Shown piece by piece: positions 17,696-27,429 of a stretch of DNA of 64,000 nucleotides. Every line of letters starts with the position of its first letter. Position 1 is the stretch's first letter. The translations under genes were made by a program, and so were the position numbers. This DNA is from Rossellomorea marisflavi (GTDB lineage: Bacteria > Bacillota > Bacilli > Bacillales > Bacillaceae_B), in assembly GCA_003667865.1 (NCBI GenBank), contig CP033051.1, positions 4,161,001 through 4,225,000 on the forward strand, written 5' to 3'. The notes under the pieces are model-generated. The model was not told the origin of the DNA. It ran no database searches and worked only from the letters and a program-made list of their open reading frames with translations.

Positions 17696-18103
17696 GCATA
17701 TAGATTAAGTATCACCTACTACCTTATACCATTTACTAGTTAACAAAGTGTATAGCATAGCACTATCAGCAAGTAAAACAGATACGGGTTTTCATTTCAA
17801 AAACGAATTAGTATAACACATTTCTATTTCTTCAACATTTTGTAGCATAATATTTGCTAATTACGTTATAAATCGATAAAATTAAATACTTGTATAGAGG
17901 TTTTTGAGATAAAAATGTTTTGTTCATTTTTACTATTGATAAAAGAAAGAAACCTGCACTATTCCTGCAGAAAACAAGACAAATGAAACCTTGTAGAATA
18001 GGCGTAGCTGATGTCTTTTTTGCTTCATATTAAGTTTGAACAGAACCGATAATAAAAAGTAGTCTGCTTTTAACAAGTGACTGAATAAAGCGAGGTTATT
18101 AAA
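17696..18103. other. non-coding leader region of zwf
   Basis: No gene, strong hairpin or clear promoter was recognised in these 408 bp. The DNA is very AT-rich, and several TATAAT-like words occur (for example 17880-17900 and 18045-18055), so the zwf promoter must lie here. Confidence 0.4.
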
Positions 18104-19606
18104 TTGACACATTCTAATACACCCTCTACCCTAGTTATGATTTTTGGTGCAACAGGGGATCTAGCCAAAAGAAAATTATTTCCTTCTTTATATCACCTAT
18201 ATCAAAAAGGAAGGATTTCGAAAGAATTTGCGGTTATAGGTGTTGCAAGAAGAGATTGGTCGGATGAAAAATTTAAAGAGCATGTGAAAAGCTCTGTGCT
18301 TAACGCAATCGGTACATCAGAGAACATTGATGAGTTTGTTTCACACTTTTATTATCAATCACATGATGTATCGGATTCAGATTCCTATCAAGCACTTAAA
18401 AACCTTGCTACAGAGCTTGATGAGAGGTATCAGACAAATGGAAATCGAATCTTCTACCTTGCCATGGCACCAGAGTTCTTTGGTACGATTACAGATCATT
18501 TAAAAGCTGATGGCCTAACAGATACATCTGGTTATAAACGTTTAGTAATTGAAAAGCCATTTGGGCATAATTTAGAATCTGCCGAAGAACTAAACAATAG
18601 AATTCGAGAATCATTTACAGAAGACCAGATATACCGTATTGACCATTATTTAGGGAAAGAAATGGTGCAAAATATCGAAGTTATTCGTTTTGCAAACGCC
18701 TTTTTTGAACCACTTTGGAATAATCGATACATATCCAATATCCAAGTAACCTCATCAGAAGAACTGGGTGTAGAGGAACGAGGGCGTTACTATGAAAAAA
18801 GTGGTGCCTTACGTGACATGGTTCAAAACCATATGTTACAAATGGTTGCATTATTAGCAATGGAACCACCTATTAAGCTTACAACTGAAGAAATTAGAAG
18901 TGAAAAAGTTAAAGTCTTTCGAGCACTACGTCCCCTAAAGGACGATGAAGTGGATCAATACTTTGTAAGAGGGCAATACGATAAAGGTGTCTCAAAAGGA
19001 CAAAAGGTTAGAGGATATCGCGAAGAGGAAAATGTTGATCCTAGCTCTAACACTGAAACTTATGTAGCGGGCAAACTTATGATAGATAATTTCCGTTGGG
19101 CTGGTGTGCCTTTTTATATTCGTACGGGAAAACGAATGGAAACGAAGTCTACTAAGATTGTAATACAATTTAAAGATATTCCGATGAATCTCTACTATGG
19201 CATGGATAAGCCTTTAGCTCCAAACCTCCTTGTTATACATATTCAACCAGAGGAAGGGATCACACTGCATTTAAATGCCAAGAAATCCGGCCAAATCATT
19301 GAAACGACTCCGGTGAAGCTTAACTTTGCAAATACAAGTATTGATGCAATGAATACTCCTGAGGCATATGAAAAGCTTCTACATGATTGTATGCGAGGAG
19401 ATGCAACAAACTTTACACACTGGGATGAAGTAAAATTGTCTTGGGCGTACGTCGACGAAATTTCAAAGGTATGGGAAGCAACACGTGATGTGAATTTCCC
19501 TAACTATGAAGCAGGATCGGTTGGTCCTAAAGCAGCAGATGAGCTACTAGCAAAGGATCACTTTCATTGGTGGCCAATATTAGATCTAGATGTAGATCAG
19601 TGTTAA
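18104..19606 (+). CDS. zwf: glucose-6-phosphate 1-dehydrogenase
   Basis: Oxidises glucose 6-phosphate to 6-phosphogluconolactone with NADP+, the entry to the oxidative pentose phosphate pathway. 500 aa, normal length. Coenzyme motif GATGDLAKRKLFPSLY at residue 15; active-site RIDHYLGKE near 180; substrate Lys in VIEKPFG. TTG start 7 nt after GCGAGGT. It is 21 nt ahead of a cyclase-family hydrolase and convergent with gndZ, so both dehydrogenases of the pathway are side by side. Confidence 0.95.
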   Translation: MTHSNTPSTLVMIFGATGDLAKRKLFPSLYHLYQKGRISKEFAVIGVARRDWSDEKFKEHVKSSVLNAIGTSENIDEFVSHFYYQSHDVSDSDSYQALKNLATELDERYQTNGNRIFYLAMAPEFFGTITDHLKADGLTDTSGYKRLVIEKPFGHNLESAEELNNRIRESFTEDQIYRIDHYLGKEMVQNIEVIRFANAFFEPLWNNRYISNIQVTSSEELGVEERGRYYEKSGALRDMVQNHMLQMVALLAMEPPIKLTTEEIRSEKVKVFRALRPLKDDEVDQYFVRGQYDKGVSKGQKVRGYREEENVDPSSNTETYVAGKLMIDNFRWAGVPFYIRTGKRMETKSTKIVIQFKDIPMNLYYGMDKPLAPNLLVIHIQPEEGITLHLNAKKSGQIIETTPVKLNFANTSIDAMNTPEAYEKLLHDCMRGDATNFTHWDEVKLSWAYVDEISKVWEATRDVNFPNYEAGSVGPKAADELLAKDHFHWWPILDLDVDQC

Positions 19607-19627
19607 CGATAGGAAGGGAAGATCGAT

Positions 19628-20248
19628 ATGAAAATTCATGATATTACTGCTCCTATTTATAAAGGCATGCCAGTATTTAATAATATACCTGAAAAGCAGC
19701 CTGAGATTACAACAACAACAAGCGCACACATAACAGAATCAAGAATCTCAATGGATGTTCATACAGGTACGCATGTTGATGCACCTCTTCATATGATCAA
19801 TGATGCAGATACAATTGAGACAATTGATATTACAAAGCTCGTACGCAATGTAAAAGTTCTTGATGCAACTTCAATTTCAGAAAAAATTTCACGACAAGAT
19901 CTTGAAGGATTAGGAATAGAAAAAGATGATTTTATCTTATTAAAAACGAAAAACTCATTCGATGAGGGATTTAACTTTGATTTCATCTATGTGACCGAAG
20001 ATGCAGCACACTATTTAGTTGAAATAGGAATTTCTGGTGTTGGCATTGACTCACTTGGAATTGAACGTGCCCAAGAAGGACATCCGACGCATCGTGCATT
20101 AATGAGTAATGGCATTATTATTATGGAAGGCCTACAATTAAAAGATATAGAAAGTGGACAGTACTTCATGGTTGCTGCTCCATTAAAAATTCAAGGAACA
20201 GATGCATCACCAGCTAGAGTTCTTCTCCTAGATCAGATGATCGGATAA
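19628..20248 (+). CDS. cyclase-family metal hydrolase (kynurenine formamidase-like)
   Basis: A 206-aa protein of the cyclase superfamily. The metal motif HTGTHVDAPLHM is near residue 47, with the conserved GVGIDSLGIER downstream. Known members hydrolyse N-formylkynurenine or cyclic amides and esters; no tryptophan-breakdown gene is nearby, so the substrate is open. It follows zwf by 21 nt with a GGAAGGGAAG ribosome site and the same direction, so it is likely cotranscribed. A lactone-type substrate would make sense next to zwf (which makes 6-phosphogluconolactone) but that is speculation. Confidence 0.8.
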   Translation: MKIHDITAPIYKGMPVFNNIPEKQPEITTTTSAHITESRISMDVHTGTHVDAPLHMINDADTIETIDITKLVRNVKVLDATSISEKISRQDLEGLGIEKDDFILLKTKNSFDEGFNFDFIYVTEDAAHYLVEIGISGVGIDSLGIERAQEGHPTHRALMSNGIIIMEGLQLKDIESGQYFMVAAPLKIQGTDASPARVLLLDQMIG

Positions 20249-20304
20249 ATTTTCTGTATCCTAATAAATGATTATATAATTCCCATTAATTGAGCACTAT
20301 ACTT

Positions 20305-20340
20305 AAAACCCCCTACTAGAACATCTAGTAGGGGGTTTTC
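20305..20340. terminator. bidirectional terminator between zwf unit and gndZ
   Basis: AAAACCCCCTACTAGA pairs with TCTAGTAGGGGGTTTT around ACA, a 16-bp perfect stem between convergent genes. Confidence 0.9.
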
Positions 20341-20350
20341 GTTACTCATT

Positions 20351-21760
20351 TTATGACATCCACTCAGTATGGAATACTCCTTCTTTATCTGTACGCTCAT
20401 ACGTATGTGCACCAAAATAGTCACGTTGAGCTTGAATTAGATTTGCTGGTAGTGTTGCTGTTCGATATGAATCATAATAAGATAATGCAGCACTTAATCC
20501 TGGCACTGGAATTCCATTTTGAACCGCGACGCTTATCACTTCTCTTAAAGCAGATTGATAGTTCTCAACGATCTCCTTGAAGTACGCATCTAGTAATAAG
20601 TTTGGTAGGTTTGAATCACGATCGTAGGCCTCTTTAATCTTTTGAAGGAATTGTGCACGTATAATACACCCACCTCTAAAGATCATGGCAATTTCTCCGT
20701 ATTTAAGGTTCCAGTCATACTCATCTGATGCAGCACGCATTTGTGCGAACCCTTGAGCATATGAACAAATCTTACTCATGTAAAGTGCTTTGCGTATCGC
20801 TTCAACAAACTCCTTCCCATCACCTTGGAAAGGTTTCGCTTCAGGTCCACGTAAAATTTGGCTTGCTTTTACACGTTCATCCTTAATTGCAGAAATAAAA
20901 CGCGCAAACACTGATTCTGTAATAATCGGTAATGACACACCAAGGTCTAATGCACTTTGACTCGTCCATTTACCTGTACCTTTTTGTCCAGCCTTATCAA
21001 GAATCACATCAACCATTGGCTGACCTGTTTCGTCATCTTTCTTTGTAAAGATGTCAGCTGTAATCTCAATAAGGTAGCTATCTAACTCACCCTTATTCCA
21101 TTCTGCAAAAACCTCATGTAATTGGTCTGCATCAAATCCTAATACATGTTTCATAAGGAAGTAGGATTCTGCAATCAATTGCATGTCACCATACTCAATC
21201 CCGTTATGCACCATTTTTACATAGTGACCTGCACCATCGGGACCAATATATGTTGTACAAGGATCTCCATCTACTTTTGCTGATATATCTTTAAAAATTG
21301 GAGCTACAAGGTCATAAGCTTCCTTTTGACCTCCTGGCATAATCGATGGACCAGTAAGGGCTCCTTCTTCGCCTCCTGATACACCTGTACCAATAAAGTG
21401 GATTCCAAGCTCACTTAACTCATGATTACGACGTCTTGTATCTTCAAAGAACGTATTTCCACCATCAATTAAGATATCCCCTTTTTCAAGGAACGGCTTA
21501 AGTTGTTCAATGGTTGCGTCAGTAGGACCACCTGCTTTTACCATTAACATAATTTTTCTTGGACTTTCTAAAGAATTAACGAATTCTTCTATTGTATATG
21601 TAGGAATGATTTGTTTGCCTTCTGACTCATTCATCATCTCATCCGTTTTTTCACGTGAACGATTATAAACCGAAACAGAGTATCCTCTGCTTTCTATATT
21701 CCATGCTAAATTCTTGCCCATAACAGCAAGTCCGATAACTCCAATTTGTTGCTTTGACAT
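20351..21760 (-). CDS. gndZ: 6-phosphogluconate dehydrogenase (decarboxylating)
   Basis: Converts 6-phosphogluconate to ribulose 5-phosphate and CO2. 469 aa, family length. Rossmann motif [14 protein letters not shown] at residue 5, substrate loop GGEEGA, catalytic [11 protein letters not shown] near 183. The ATG at 21760 (MSKQQIGV) is 10 nt after GGAAGGGA; eight further in-frame codons upstream contain the ribosome site itself. It faces zwf. In B. subtilis the equivalent position holds YqjI/GndZ, the NADP-dependent enzyme. Confidence 0.94.
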   Translation of the reverse strand: MSKQQIGVIGLAVMGKNLAWNIESRGYSVSVYNRSREKTDEMMNESEGKQIIPTYTIEEFVNSLESPRKIMLMVKAGGPTDATIEQLKPFLEKGDILIDGGNTFFEDTRRRNHELSELGIHFIGTGVSGGEEGALTGPSIMPGGQKEAYDLVAPIFKDISAKVDGDPCTTYIGPDGAGHYVKMVHNGIEYGDMQLIAESYFLMKHVLGFDADQLHEVFAEWNKGELDSYLIEITADIFTKKDDETGQPMVDVILDKAGQKGTGKWTSQSALDLGVSLPIITESVFARFISAIKDERVKASQILRGPEAKPFQGDGKEFVEAIRKALYMSKICSYAQGFAQMRAASDEYDWNLKYGEIAMIFRGGCIIRAQFLQKIKEAYDRDSNLPNLLLDAYFKEIVENYQSALREVISVAVQNGIPVPGLSAALSYYDSYRTATLPANLIQAQRDYFGAHTYERTDKEGVFHTEWMS

Positions 21761-21890
21761 TATGCAGCAGTCCCTTCCGTGCATTTTTATAAGTTAATCA
21801 AAATCCTATTTAATTTATCAAGTTTCTCTTTTTAATGCAAATGATACACTTTTCAGCTCTCATTTTTAACGTTGCCTTCTTATAGGCTTT

Positions 21891-23144
21891 TCATTCTCTT
21901 AAGAAATCTTTATTAAAACTAGTATCTTGTTTTGAATTGAAGGATTGTTTCCGATTCTTTTTAGTAACCCCTTTTTGGATGGAATGTTTTCCGAATTTCC
22001 CCTGTAGCTGGCTCATAACATTCAAAAGTGGTTCTTGCTTTGCTTCTTTTTCATAACTGAATAAATCTAGCTGCTGAACTGCCTCTTCTTTTTCAATCAC
22101 ATCCTGTGCTGTAACTCCGAGAAGTCGGATCGGATTACCATCCCAATGCTCTAAGAACAATCCCTTTGCAACAGTTAGCATATCGTCTTTTTTATAGATC
22201 GGATTTTCTAGCTTTTTACTTCTTGTGATCGTTTTTCGATGCTTATCCCTAATCATAACTTGAATTGTTGTAGCCATTACTTCTTTATCCTGAAGTCTTC
22301 TAGATACCTTCTCTGATAGCATATGTAAGACCTCTAAAAGCTCTTGTTGATTCGTAGTATCCTTACTTAATGTTGTAGAATTCCCTACACTCTTGTAATC
22401 ATATATAGACTCAGGATCTACTGGGCGATTGTCTTGACCGTTAGCCCTTTCCTTTAAACGTAATCCGTTAATCCCGAGTAAAGCTTGCAGCTGCATAGCA
22501 TTAGCAGCTGCTAGTTCACCAATCGTATACATTGTAACACCATTTAATTTTTCAGCCGTCTTTTGCCCAATTCCATGCATTTCAATTAGGGGTAGGGGCC
22601 ATAGTTTATTTGGGATATCTCGCTTTCTTAAAATCGTAATTCCCATCGGTTTTTTCATATCAGAGGCTGTTTTCGCTAAGAACTTATTGGGCGCAATTCC
22701 GATACTGCAAGGTAAATCAAGCCTTCTCAAAATCTGATTTTGAATAGATTGTGCTAGAAAAATGGGTGTGCCCTGATCATGGCATTCCGTAATATCAACA
22801 TATCCTTCATCAATTGATACAGGCTCAACAAGATCTGAATACTCTCTTAGAATGTCAAACATCCCTTTAGATGCTGCACGGTAGCGATCAAAATTAGGTG
22901 TCATAACAATAAGATCAGGGCAGTATTTTTTAGCTTCCCATAAGGGCATTGTTGTTTTTACACCCATTCCTCTTGCCTCATAGCTGCACGTAATGACAAT
23001 CCCTCGCCTTTCTTCAGGATTCCCCGCAATCGCTAAAGGCTTCCCTTTTAAAGAAGGGTTATAGGCCATCTCAACGGACGCATAAAAGCTATTCATATCA
23101 ACATGCAATATCACTCTACCGTTCTTAGGATAATGAGCCTTCAT
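21891..23144 (-). CDS. polYB1: DNA polymerase IV (DinB, YqjH)
   Basis: Y-family translesion polymerase of 417 aa. Palm motifs ILHVDMNSFYASVEMA at residue 13 and PVSIDEGYVDIT near 107 supply the metal-binding acidic residues. SIGIAPNKFLAKTASDMKKP, the helix-hairpin-helix EMHGIGQKTAEKL and the beta-clamp motif QLDLF near residue 363 follow. ATG 23144 follows GAGG by 8 nt; TTG 23150 is too close to it. It lies 33 nt behind a solitary cheW-like gene, so the two may be cotranscribed; no LexA box was seen near it. Confidence 0.94.
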   Translation of the reverse strand: MKAHYPKNGRVILHVDMNSFYASVEMAYNPSLKGKPLAIAGNPEERRGIVITCSYEARGMGVKTTMPLWEAKKYCPDLIVMTPNFDRYRAASKGMFDILREYSDLVEPVSIDEGYVDITECHDQGTPIFLAQSIQNQILRRLDLPCSIGIAPNKFLAKTASDMKKPMGITILRKRDIPNKLWPLPLIEMHGIGQKTAEKLNGVTMYTIGELAAANAMQLQALLGINGLRLKERANGQDNRPVDPESIYDYKSVGNSTTLSKDTTNQQELLEVLHMLSEKVSRRLQDKEVMATTIQVMIRDKHRKTITRSKKLENPIYKKDDMLTVAKGLFLEHWDGNPIRLLGVTAQDVIEKEEAVQQLDLFSYEKEAKQEPLLNVMSQLQGKFGKHSIQKGVTKKNRKQSFNSKQDTSFNKDFLRE

Positions 23145-23177
23145 CAGCAAAACCTCATTTCGCTAGCTTATCCTCTA

Positions 23178-23645
23178 CTACTCACTTTTTTTCTCATCCA
23201 TGTATTCCTTAATATCTTTAATTCCTTCAAGACTAGAAACGAGGATGTTTGGATCAATCATTGTGATCAGACGCTCTTCAAGATTTACAACTCCCGAGAA
23301 GAACTTCGTTTTGGAATAAGCTAGTAAGCCCACTTCCTTAAACGAATCCTTAGGAACATCTAATATTTCCTTTGCTTCTTGTACGACAACACCGATATTT
23401 AATGTCTCTGTTTGGAGAACGATGAGACGCACATTTTCATCCTGAATCGATTTTTCATTATATAAGATTGATTTTAGGTCTATAACTGGGATAAGTTCTC
23501 CTCTAATCTTAACAATTCCTAAAACGAAATGTGGAAGATGAGGGATTGGTGTAATCTCTTCTAGCTTTTCGATTGAGATTACGTTTCCTATAGGTAGGCT
23601 ATATTCCTCAGTTCCGACTACACAAATAACTGCTTTAGTATCCAT
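23178..23645 (-). CDS. solitary CheW-domain protein
   Basis: A 155-aa CheW-like adaptor. The family core is visible: EYSLPIGNVISIEKLEEITPIPHLPHFVLGIVKIRGELIPVIDL, then VVVQEAKEILDVPKD and the final LITMIDPNIL. CheW bridges chemoreceptors and CheA, but no chemotaxis gene is in the window and its downstream neighbour is a DNA polymerase. The short N-terminus and full domain suggest a functional stand-alone adaptor, perhaps for a receptor encoded elsewhere. In B. subtilis the yqjE-yqjH gap holds other genes (yqjF, yqjG). Confidence 0.88.
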   Translation of the reverse strand: MDTKAVICVVGTEEYSLPIGNVISIEKLEEITPIPHLPHFVLGIVKIRGELIPVIDLKSILYNEKSIQDENVRLIVLQTETLNIGVVVQEAKEILDVPKDSFKEVGLLAYSKTKFFSGVVNLEERLITMIDPNILVSSLEGIKDIKEYMDEKKSE

Positions 23646-23754
23646 TATGCATTTCCTCCCGGATCGAAATGTTTATCTATATTCATAATTTACCACAATC
23701 CATGACGTAATGTGACATGTCGTGTCGTTTTTTTATATATCTTCTCTAAATTGG

Positions 23755-23890
23755 CCGTTGCTTTCCTCTCCAGGTGCTTGCTTCCACGGGGTACGAGGTG
23801 AGCCTCCTCTTCGCTACGCTCATGCGGGGGCTCTCCTTTCGTGCAATTCACGTAGGAATCAAGTGCCTTCCGTTCCAAGCAATTTTGTAG
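23755..23890. repeat. about 150-bp palindromic repeat, copy D
   Basis: Starts CCGTTGCTTTCC and ends CAAGCAATTTTGTAG; right arm CACGTAGGAATCAAGTG. The inner module is of the second type, CCTCTTCGCTACGCTCATGCGGG. Confidence 0.85.
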
Positions 23891-23922
23891 TATAACATAA
23901 TTTTTATATTCAGTAATAAAAG

Positions 23923-23960
23923 AATTAAGAAAGAACTACTCTTCATGTTCTTTCTTAATT
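23923..23960. terminator. 14-bp perfect hairpin, possible weak terminator
   Basis: AATTAAGAAAGAAC pairs with GTTCTTTCTTAATT around a 10-nt loop. No T-run on plus; CTTTTATT follows on minus. Confidence 0.4.
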
Positions 23961-24004
23961 GTGTAATAAGAACAATAAAAAATGACTCTTAATTTTTGAC
24001 TCTC

Positions 24005-24042
24005 TTTTAAAAAAGAGCCTCTCTGGATTGAGAAGCTCTTTT
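24005..24042 (-). terminator. terminator of the yqjE gene
   Basis: AAAAGAGC...TCTC pairs with GAGA...GCTCTTTT with one mismatch; the minus strand continues CTTTTTTAAAA just past the yqjE stop. Confidence 0.75.
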
Positions 24043-24050
24043 GCTTTTTA

Positions 24051-25175
24051 TTATTTTGATGATACTTCTTCAATGATTGCCACTACAAGTTCTGATAGTT
24101 TTTCTAGTTCTTCTACTGGCATTCTTTCGTTTGTTGTGTGGATCTCTTCGTACCCAACGGATAAGTTGACTGTTGGGATTCCGAAGCCAGCGATGACATT
24201 TGCGTCACTACCGCCACCACTTGTTAGTAGTTCGCTTGGTCTGCCAATTTTTGATGCTGCTTTTTTAGCGATTTCGACAACTTCGTCTCCTTCACCAAAT
24301 TTAAAGCCTGGGTACATGACTTCTACATGAACTTCCGCTTTTCCACCCATCTCTTCAGCAGCTTGTTCGAATGCTTCTTTCATTTTGCTTACTTGTGCTT
24401 CCATCTTTTCAGGAATTAACGAACGTGCTTCGGCTAGGATATCCACTCGGTCGCAAACAATGTTTGTCGCTTTTCCTCCCTCAAAACGTCCGATGTTTGC
24501 AGTTGTTTCATGGTCAATACGCCCAAGTGGCATACGACTAATAGCTTTTGAAGCAATCGTAATAGCCGAAACTCCTTTTTCAGGGGCTACCCCAGCATGT
24601 GCTGTTTTACCGTAAATGATTGCTTTGACTTTTGCTTGAGTTGGAGCAGCAACAATGATATTACCTACCTTCCCATCACTGTCTAAAGCAAATCCAAGCT
24701 TTGCATGAACAAGTGAAGGATCTAATGCTTTAGCTCCAACTAAACCAGACTCTTCTCCAACTGTAATAATAAATTGAATTGTTCCATGCTCAATATTTTT
24801 TTCTTTTAGTACTCGAATGGCTTCAAGCATTGCAGCAAGTCCGGCTTTGTCATCCGCTCCTAGAATAGTTGTACCGTCAGAGTATACATAGCCATCGTCC
24901 TTTACAGTTGGCTTCACTCCTTTTGCAGGAACAACAGTATCCATGTGAGAGGTAAAATAAATCGTGTCAACGCCTTCTTTTGTACCATTAAGTGTACAAA
25001 TTAAGTTCCCTGCTCCATGACCTGTTTCATTCATTGTGTCATCTTCAAACACTTCCACACCAAGCTCTGTAAACTTTTTCTTTAGAACTTTCGCGATTTC
25101 TGCTTCTTCTTTTGTTTCTGAATCTATTTGAACTAGTTCAAGAAATTCATCTAATACTCGCTGATTATTAATCAT
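24051..25175 (-). CDS. yqjE: tripeptidase T-like M20 metallopeptidase YqjE
   Basis: A 374-aa zinc aminopeptidase of the M20 (PepT-like) family that removes N-terminal residues from small peptides. Metal/catalytic motifs: TSHMDTVVPAKG near residue 77, GADDKAGLAAM near 109, VGEESGLVGA near 137 and a later GGGSDAN. The ATG at 25175 is 8 nt after TGGAGG; the ORF extends five codons upstream through that site. Same gene order as B. subtilis yqjE-yqjD-yqjC. Confidence 0.9.
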   Translation of the reverse strand: MINNQRVLDEFLELVQIDSETKEEAEIAKVLKKKFTELGVEVFEDDTMNETGHGAGNLICTLNGTKEGVDTIYFTSHMDTVVPAKGVKPTVKDDGYVYSDGTTILGADDKAGLAAMLEAIRVLKEKNIEHGTIQFIITVGEESGLVGAKALDPSLVHAKLGFALDSDGKVGNIIVAAPTQAKVKAIIYGKTAHAGVAPEKGVSAITIASKAISRMPLGRIDHETTANIGRFEGGKATNIVCDRVDILAEARSLIPEKMEAQVSKMKEAFEQAAEEMGGKAEVHVEVMYPGFKFGEGDEVVEIAKKAASKIGRPSELLTSGGGSDANVIAGFGIPTVNLSVGYEEIHTTNERMPVEELEKLSELVVAIIEEVSSK

Positions 25176-25275
25176 AGGGTAAACCTCCATTTATGTATTC
25201 GTGTGAACATTATATCGCGAATCACCCATAGCGACAAATAAAGCATCTTCTCAGAATAGGATGATTCATACAAGA

Positions 25276-26823
25276 TTATAGAGGAATGTTACCGTGCTTC
25301 TTAGCTGGGCGTGATTCCTTCTTGTTTCTCATCATTTCTAGCCCTTGAATGAGTTTGATTCTTGTTTCACGAGGGTCAATGACATCGTCCACCATTCCTC
25401 GTGAAGCGGCAACATAAGGATTTGCAAATTTTTCGCGATATTCATCTATTTTTTGAGCACGTACCTCTTCTGGATTTTCACTGTTTTCAATTTCTCTTGC
25501 AAAGATAATATTGGCAGCGCCTTGAGGACCCATTACGGCAATTTCAGCATTTGGCCATGCAAATACAAGATCGGCTCCAATAGACTTACTATTTAATGCA
25601 ACATAGGCACCACCATAGGCTTTTCGAAGGATCACTGTCATCTTTGGAACAGTAGCCTCTGAATACGCATATAAGATTTTGGCACCGTGTCTTATAATTC
25701 CACCATGCTCCTGTTTAATGCCAGGGAAAAAGCCCGTAACATCTTCAAATGTAATAAGGGGAATGTTAAAAGAGTCACAGAAACGTATAAAGCGTGCAGC
25801 CTTGTCAGATGAGTCAATATCTAGTCCACCCGCCATATACTTTGGTTGATTACACACGAGTCCAACTACTTCTCCTTTGATTCTTGCCAAACCTACTACA
25901 ATATTTTTTGCAAATTCTTTATGGACTTCCAAGAAGGAGCCAGAATCCACGATTTCTTCTATTACAACACGAACATCGTACGGTCGGATTGCATCAAAAG
26001 GAATGATGTCCGTTAATTTTGAACGATAGTCATCTTCCGCATCTACTTCTAACCTAGGAGGTTTCTCTTCATTGCTAGAAGGTAAATACGAAAGTAACGT
26101 ACGGACTGCCTCTAACGTTTCTTCCTCTGATTTATTTCTGAAATGGGCAGCTCCACTTATAGCATTATGTACTTTTGAGCCACCAAGATCCTCAGACGTA
26201 ATTTTCTCTCCTGTCACAGTTTCTATCACCTTAGGACCTGTAATGAACATTTGACTTGTGCCATCAACCATAAATACGAAATCTGTAATGGCTGGAGAAT
26301 ATACTGCTCCCCCTGCGCAAGGTCCCATAATAACGGATATTTGCGGTATTACACCTGAGTAAATGGAATTGCGATAAAAAATATGACCGTACCCGTCAAG
26401 AGATACAACGCCCTCTTGAATTCGTGCTCCACCAGAATCATTTAAACCGATAAAAGGTGCTCCATTTTTTGCGGCTAGGTCCATGACATGTGCTATTTTC
26501 TTTGCATGCATTTCTCCTAAGGCACCACCAAAAACAGTGAAGTCTTGAGAAAACAAATAGATTGGCCTTCCATGAACCTTTCCATAACCTGTTACGACTC
26601 CATCTCCTGGTCCCTTTACTTTATCAAGGCCAAAGTCTGTACTTCTATGCTCAATGAATGGATTTAATTCTACAAATGTACCTTCATCAACTAGTAAATT
26701 AATTCTTTCTCTAGCTGTTAGCTTCCCTTTTGCATGTTGTTTATCAATTTTTTCATCTCCACCCCCCAATTCTACTTCTCTTCGACGATCATATAGCTCA
26801 TTTATTTTTTCATATATATCCAT
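25276..26823 (-). CDS. yqjD: acyl-CoA carboxylase beta (carboxyltransferase) subunit, propionyl-CoA type
   Basis: A 515-aa crotonase-fold carboxyltransferase of the PCC-beta/methylmalonyl-CoA decarboxylase family, moving CO2 from biotin to propionyl-CoA. The oxyanion glycines are visible in NDSGGARIQEGV and in MGPCAGGAVYSPA; the C-terminal half has YGGAYVALNSK. It overlaps the epimerase stop by one base (TAATG), so it is coupled to the enzyme that uses its product. Biotin carboxylase and carrier subunits are not in the window and must be supplied from elsewhere. Together with epimerase and mutase it would carry propionyl-CoA to succinyl-CoA. Confidence 0.9.
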   Translation of the reverse strand: MDIYEKINELYDRRREVELGGGDEKIDKQHAKGKLTARERINLLVDEGTFVELNPFIEHRSTDFGLDKVKGPGDGVVTGYGKVHGRPIYLFSQDFTVFGGALGEMHAKKIAHVMDLAAKNGAPFIGLNDSGGARIQEGVVSLDGYGHIFYRNSIYSGVIPQISVIMGPCAGGAVYSPAITDFVFMVDGTSQMFITGPKVIETVTGEKITSEDLGGSKVHNAISGAAHFRNKSEEETLEAVRTLLSYLPSSNEEKPPRLEVDAEDDYRSKLTDIIPFDAIRPYDVRVVIEEIVDSGSFLEVHKEFAKNIVVGLARIKGEVVGLVCNQPKYMAGGLDIDSSDKAARFIRFCDSFNIPLITFEDVTGFFPGIKQEHGGIIRHGAKILYAYSEATVPKMTVILRKAYGGAYVALNSKSIGADLVFAWPNAEIAVMGPQGAANIIFAREIENSENPEEVRAQKIDEYREKFANPYVAASRGMVDDVIDPRETRIKLIQGLEMMRNKKESRPAKKHGNIPL

Positions 26824-27242
26824 TATGAATTTGCCCCCTTGATGTTTGTTTTATCACAAAGTTCGTATAAAACTCCAAAGCTAGATTTGGGATGCATGAA
26901 GGCAACTTCTGCACCGCCTGCACCAGTCTTAGGTGTTTCATGTATCATATTCATTCCTTTTTCTTTCAACTCGTCAATTCGTGCTTGAATCCCCTCTACA
27001 CTAAAAGCAACATGATGAATCCCTTCACCTTTTTTTTCTAGAAACGTAGCAATGGCACTATCATTTGTTAGTGGTTCTAGTAATTCAAGTTTCACATTCC
27101 CTGCATCTATAAAGGCCACCTTAACGTTCTCTGAGTGTACCTCTTCAATTCTTAATAAAGGTAACCCTAATACCTTTTCATAAAAAGGTATCGAAGCATC
27201 TAAATTTTTAACAGCAATACCAATATGATCCACTTTCTTCAC
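26823..27242 (-). CDS. mce: methylmalonyl-CoA epimerase
   Basis: A 139-aa glyoxalase/VOC-fold epimerase converting (S)- to (R)-methylmalonyl-CoA, the form used by the mutase. Opening MKKVDHIGIAVKNLD carries the metal His; HHVAFSVEG near 78 and a late Glu (YELCD) complete the ligands. GTG start following GGGGGATGG. It overlaps the carboxyltransferase gene by one base. B. subtilis YqjC sits in the same place. A cre-like site lies about 85 nt upstream. Confidence 0.9.
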   Translation of the reverse strand: MKKVDHIGIAVKNLDASIPFYEKVLGLPLLRIEEVHSENVKVAFIDAGNVKLELLEPLTNDSAIATFLEKKGEGIHHVAFSVEGIQARIDELKEKGMNMIHETPKTGAGGAEVAFMHPKSSFGVLYELCDKTNIKGANS

Positions 27243-27326
27243 ATTTCCATCCCCCTAGATGTAGCTTCTACTACGTGTTATTATTCGTTAACTATGTCGA
27301 ATATCCCTTCTAATTTCGTCAATTTC

Positions 27327-27340
27327 CGTAAGCGATTACA
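27327..27340. promoter_or_regulatory. cre-like site upstream of mce-yqjD
   Basis: CGTAAGCGATTACA matches TGWAARCGYTWNCW at 12 of 14 positions, about 85 nt before the mce start. Confidence 0.4.
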
Positions 27341-27429
27341 AAGAATCTCTGGTTGTCTTATCTTACGAAGCATTATAAAATAATAGATATGTACGAACTT
27401 GATCAACAATGTTTGATAGGAGAGAGAAC

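Noticed and set aside
23690..23878. Minus-strand frame of 62 codons upstream of cheW
   Set aside because: Lies in repeat copy D and has no ribosome site.
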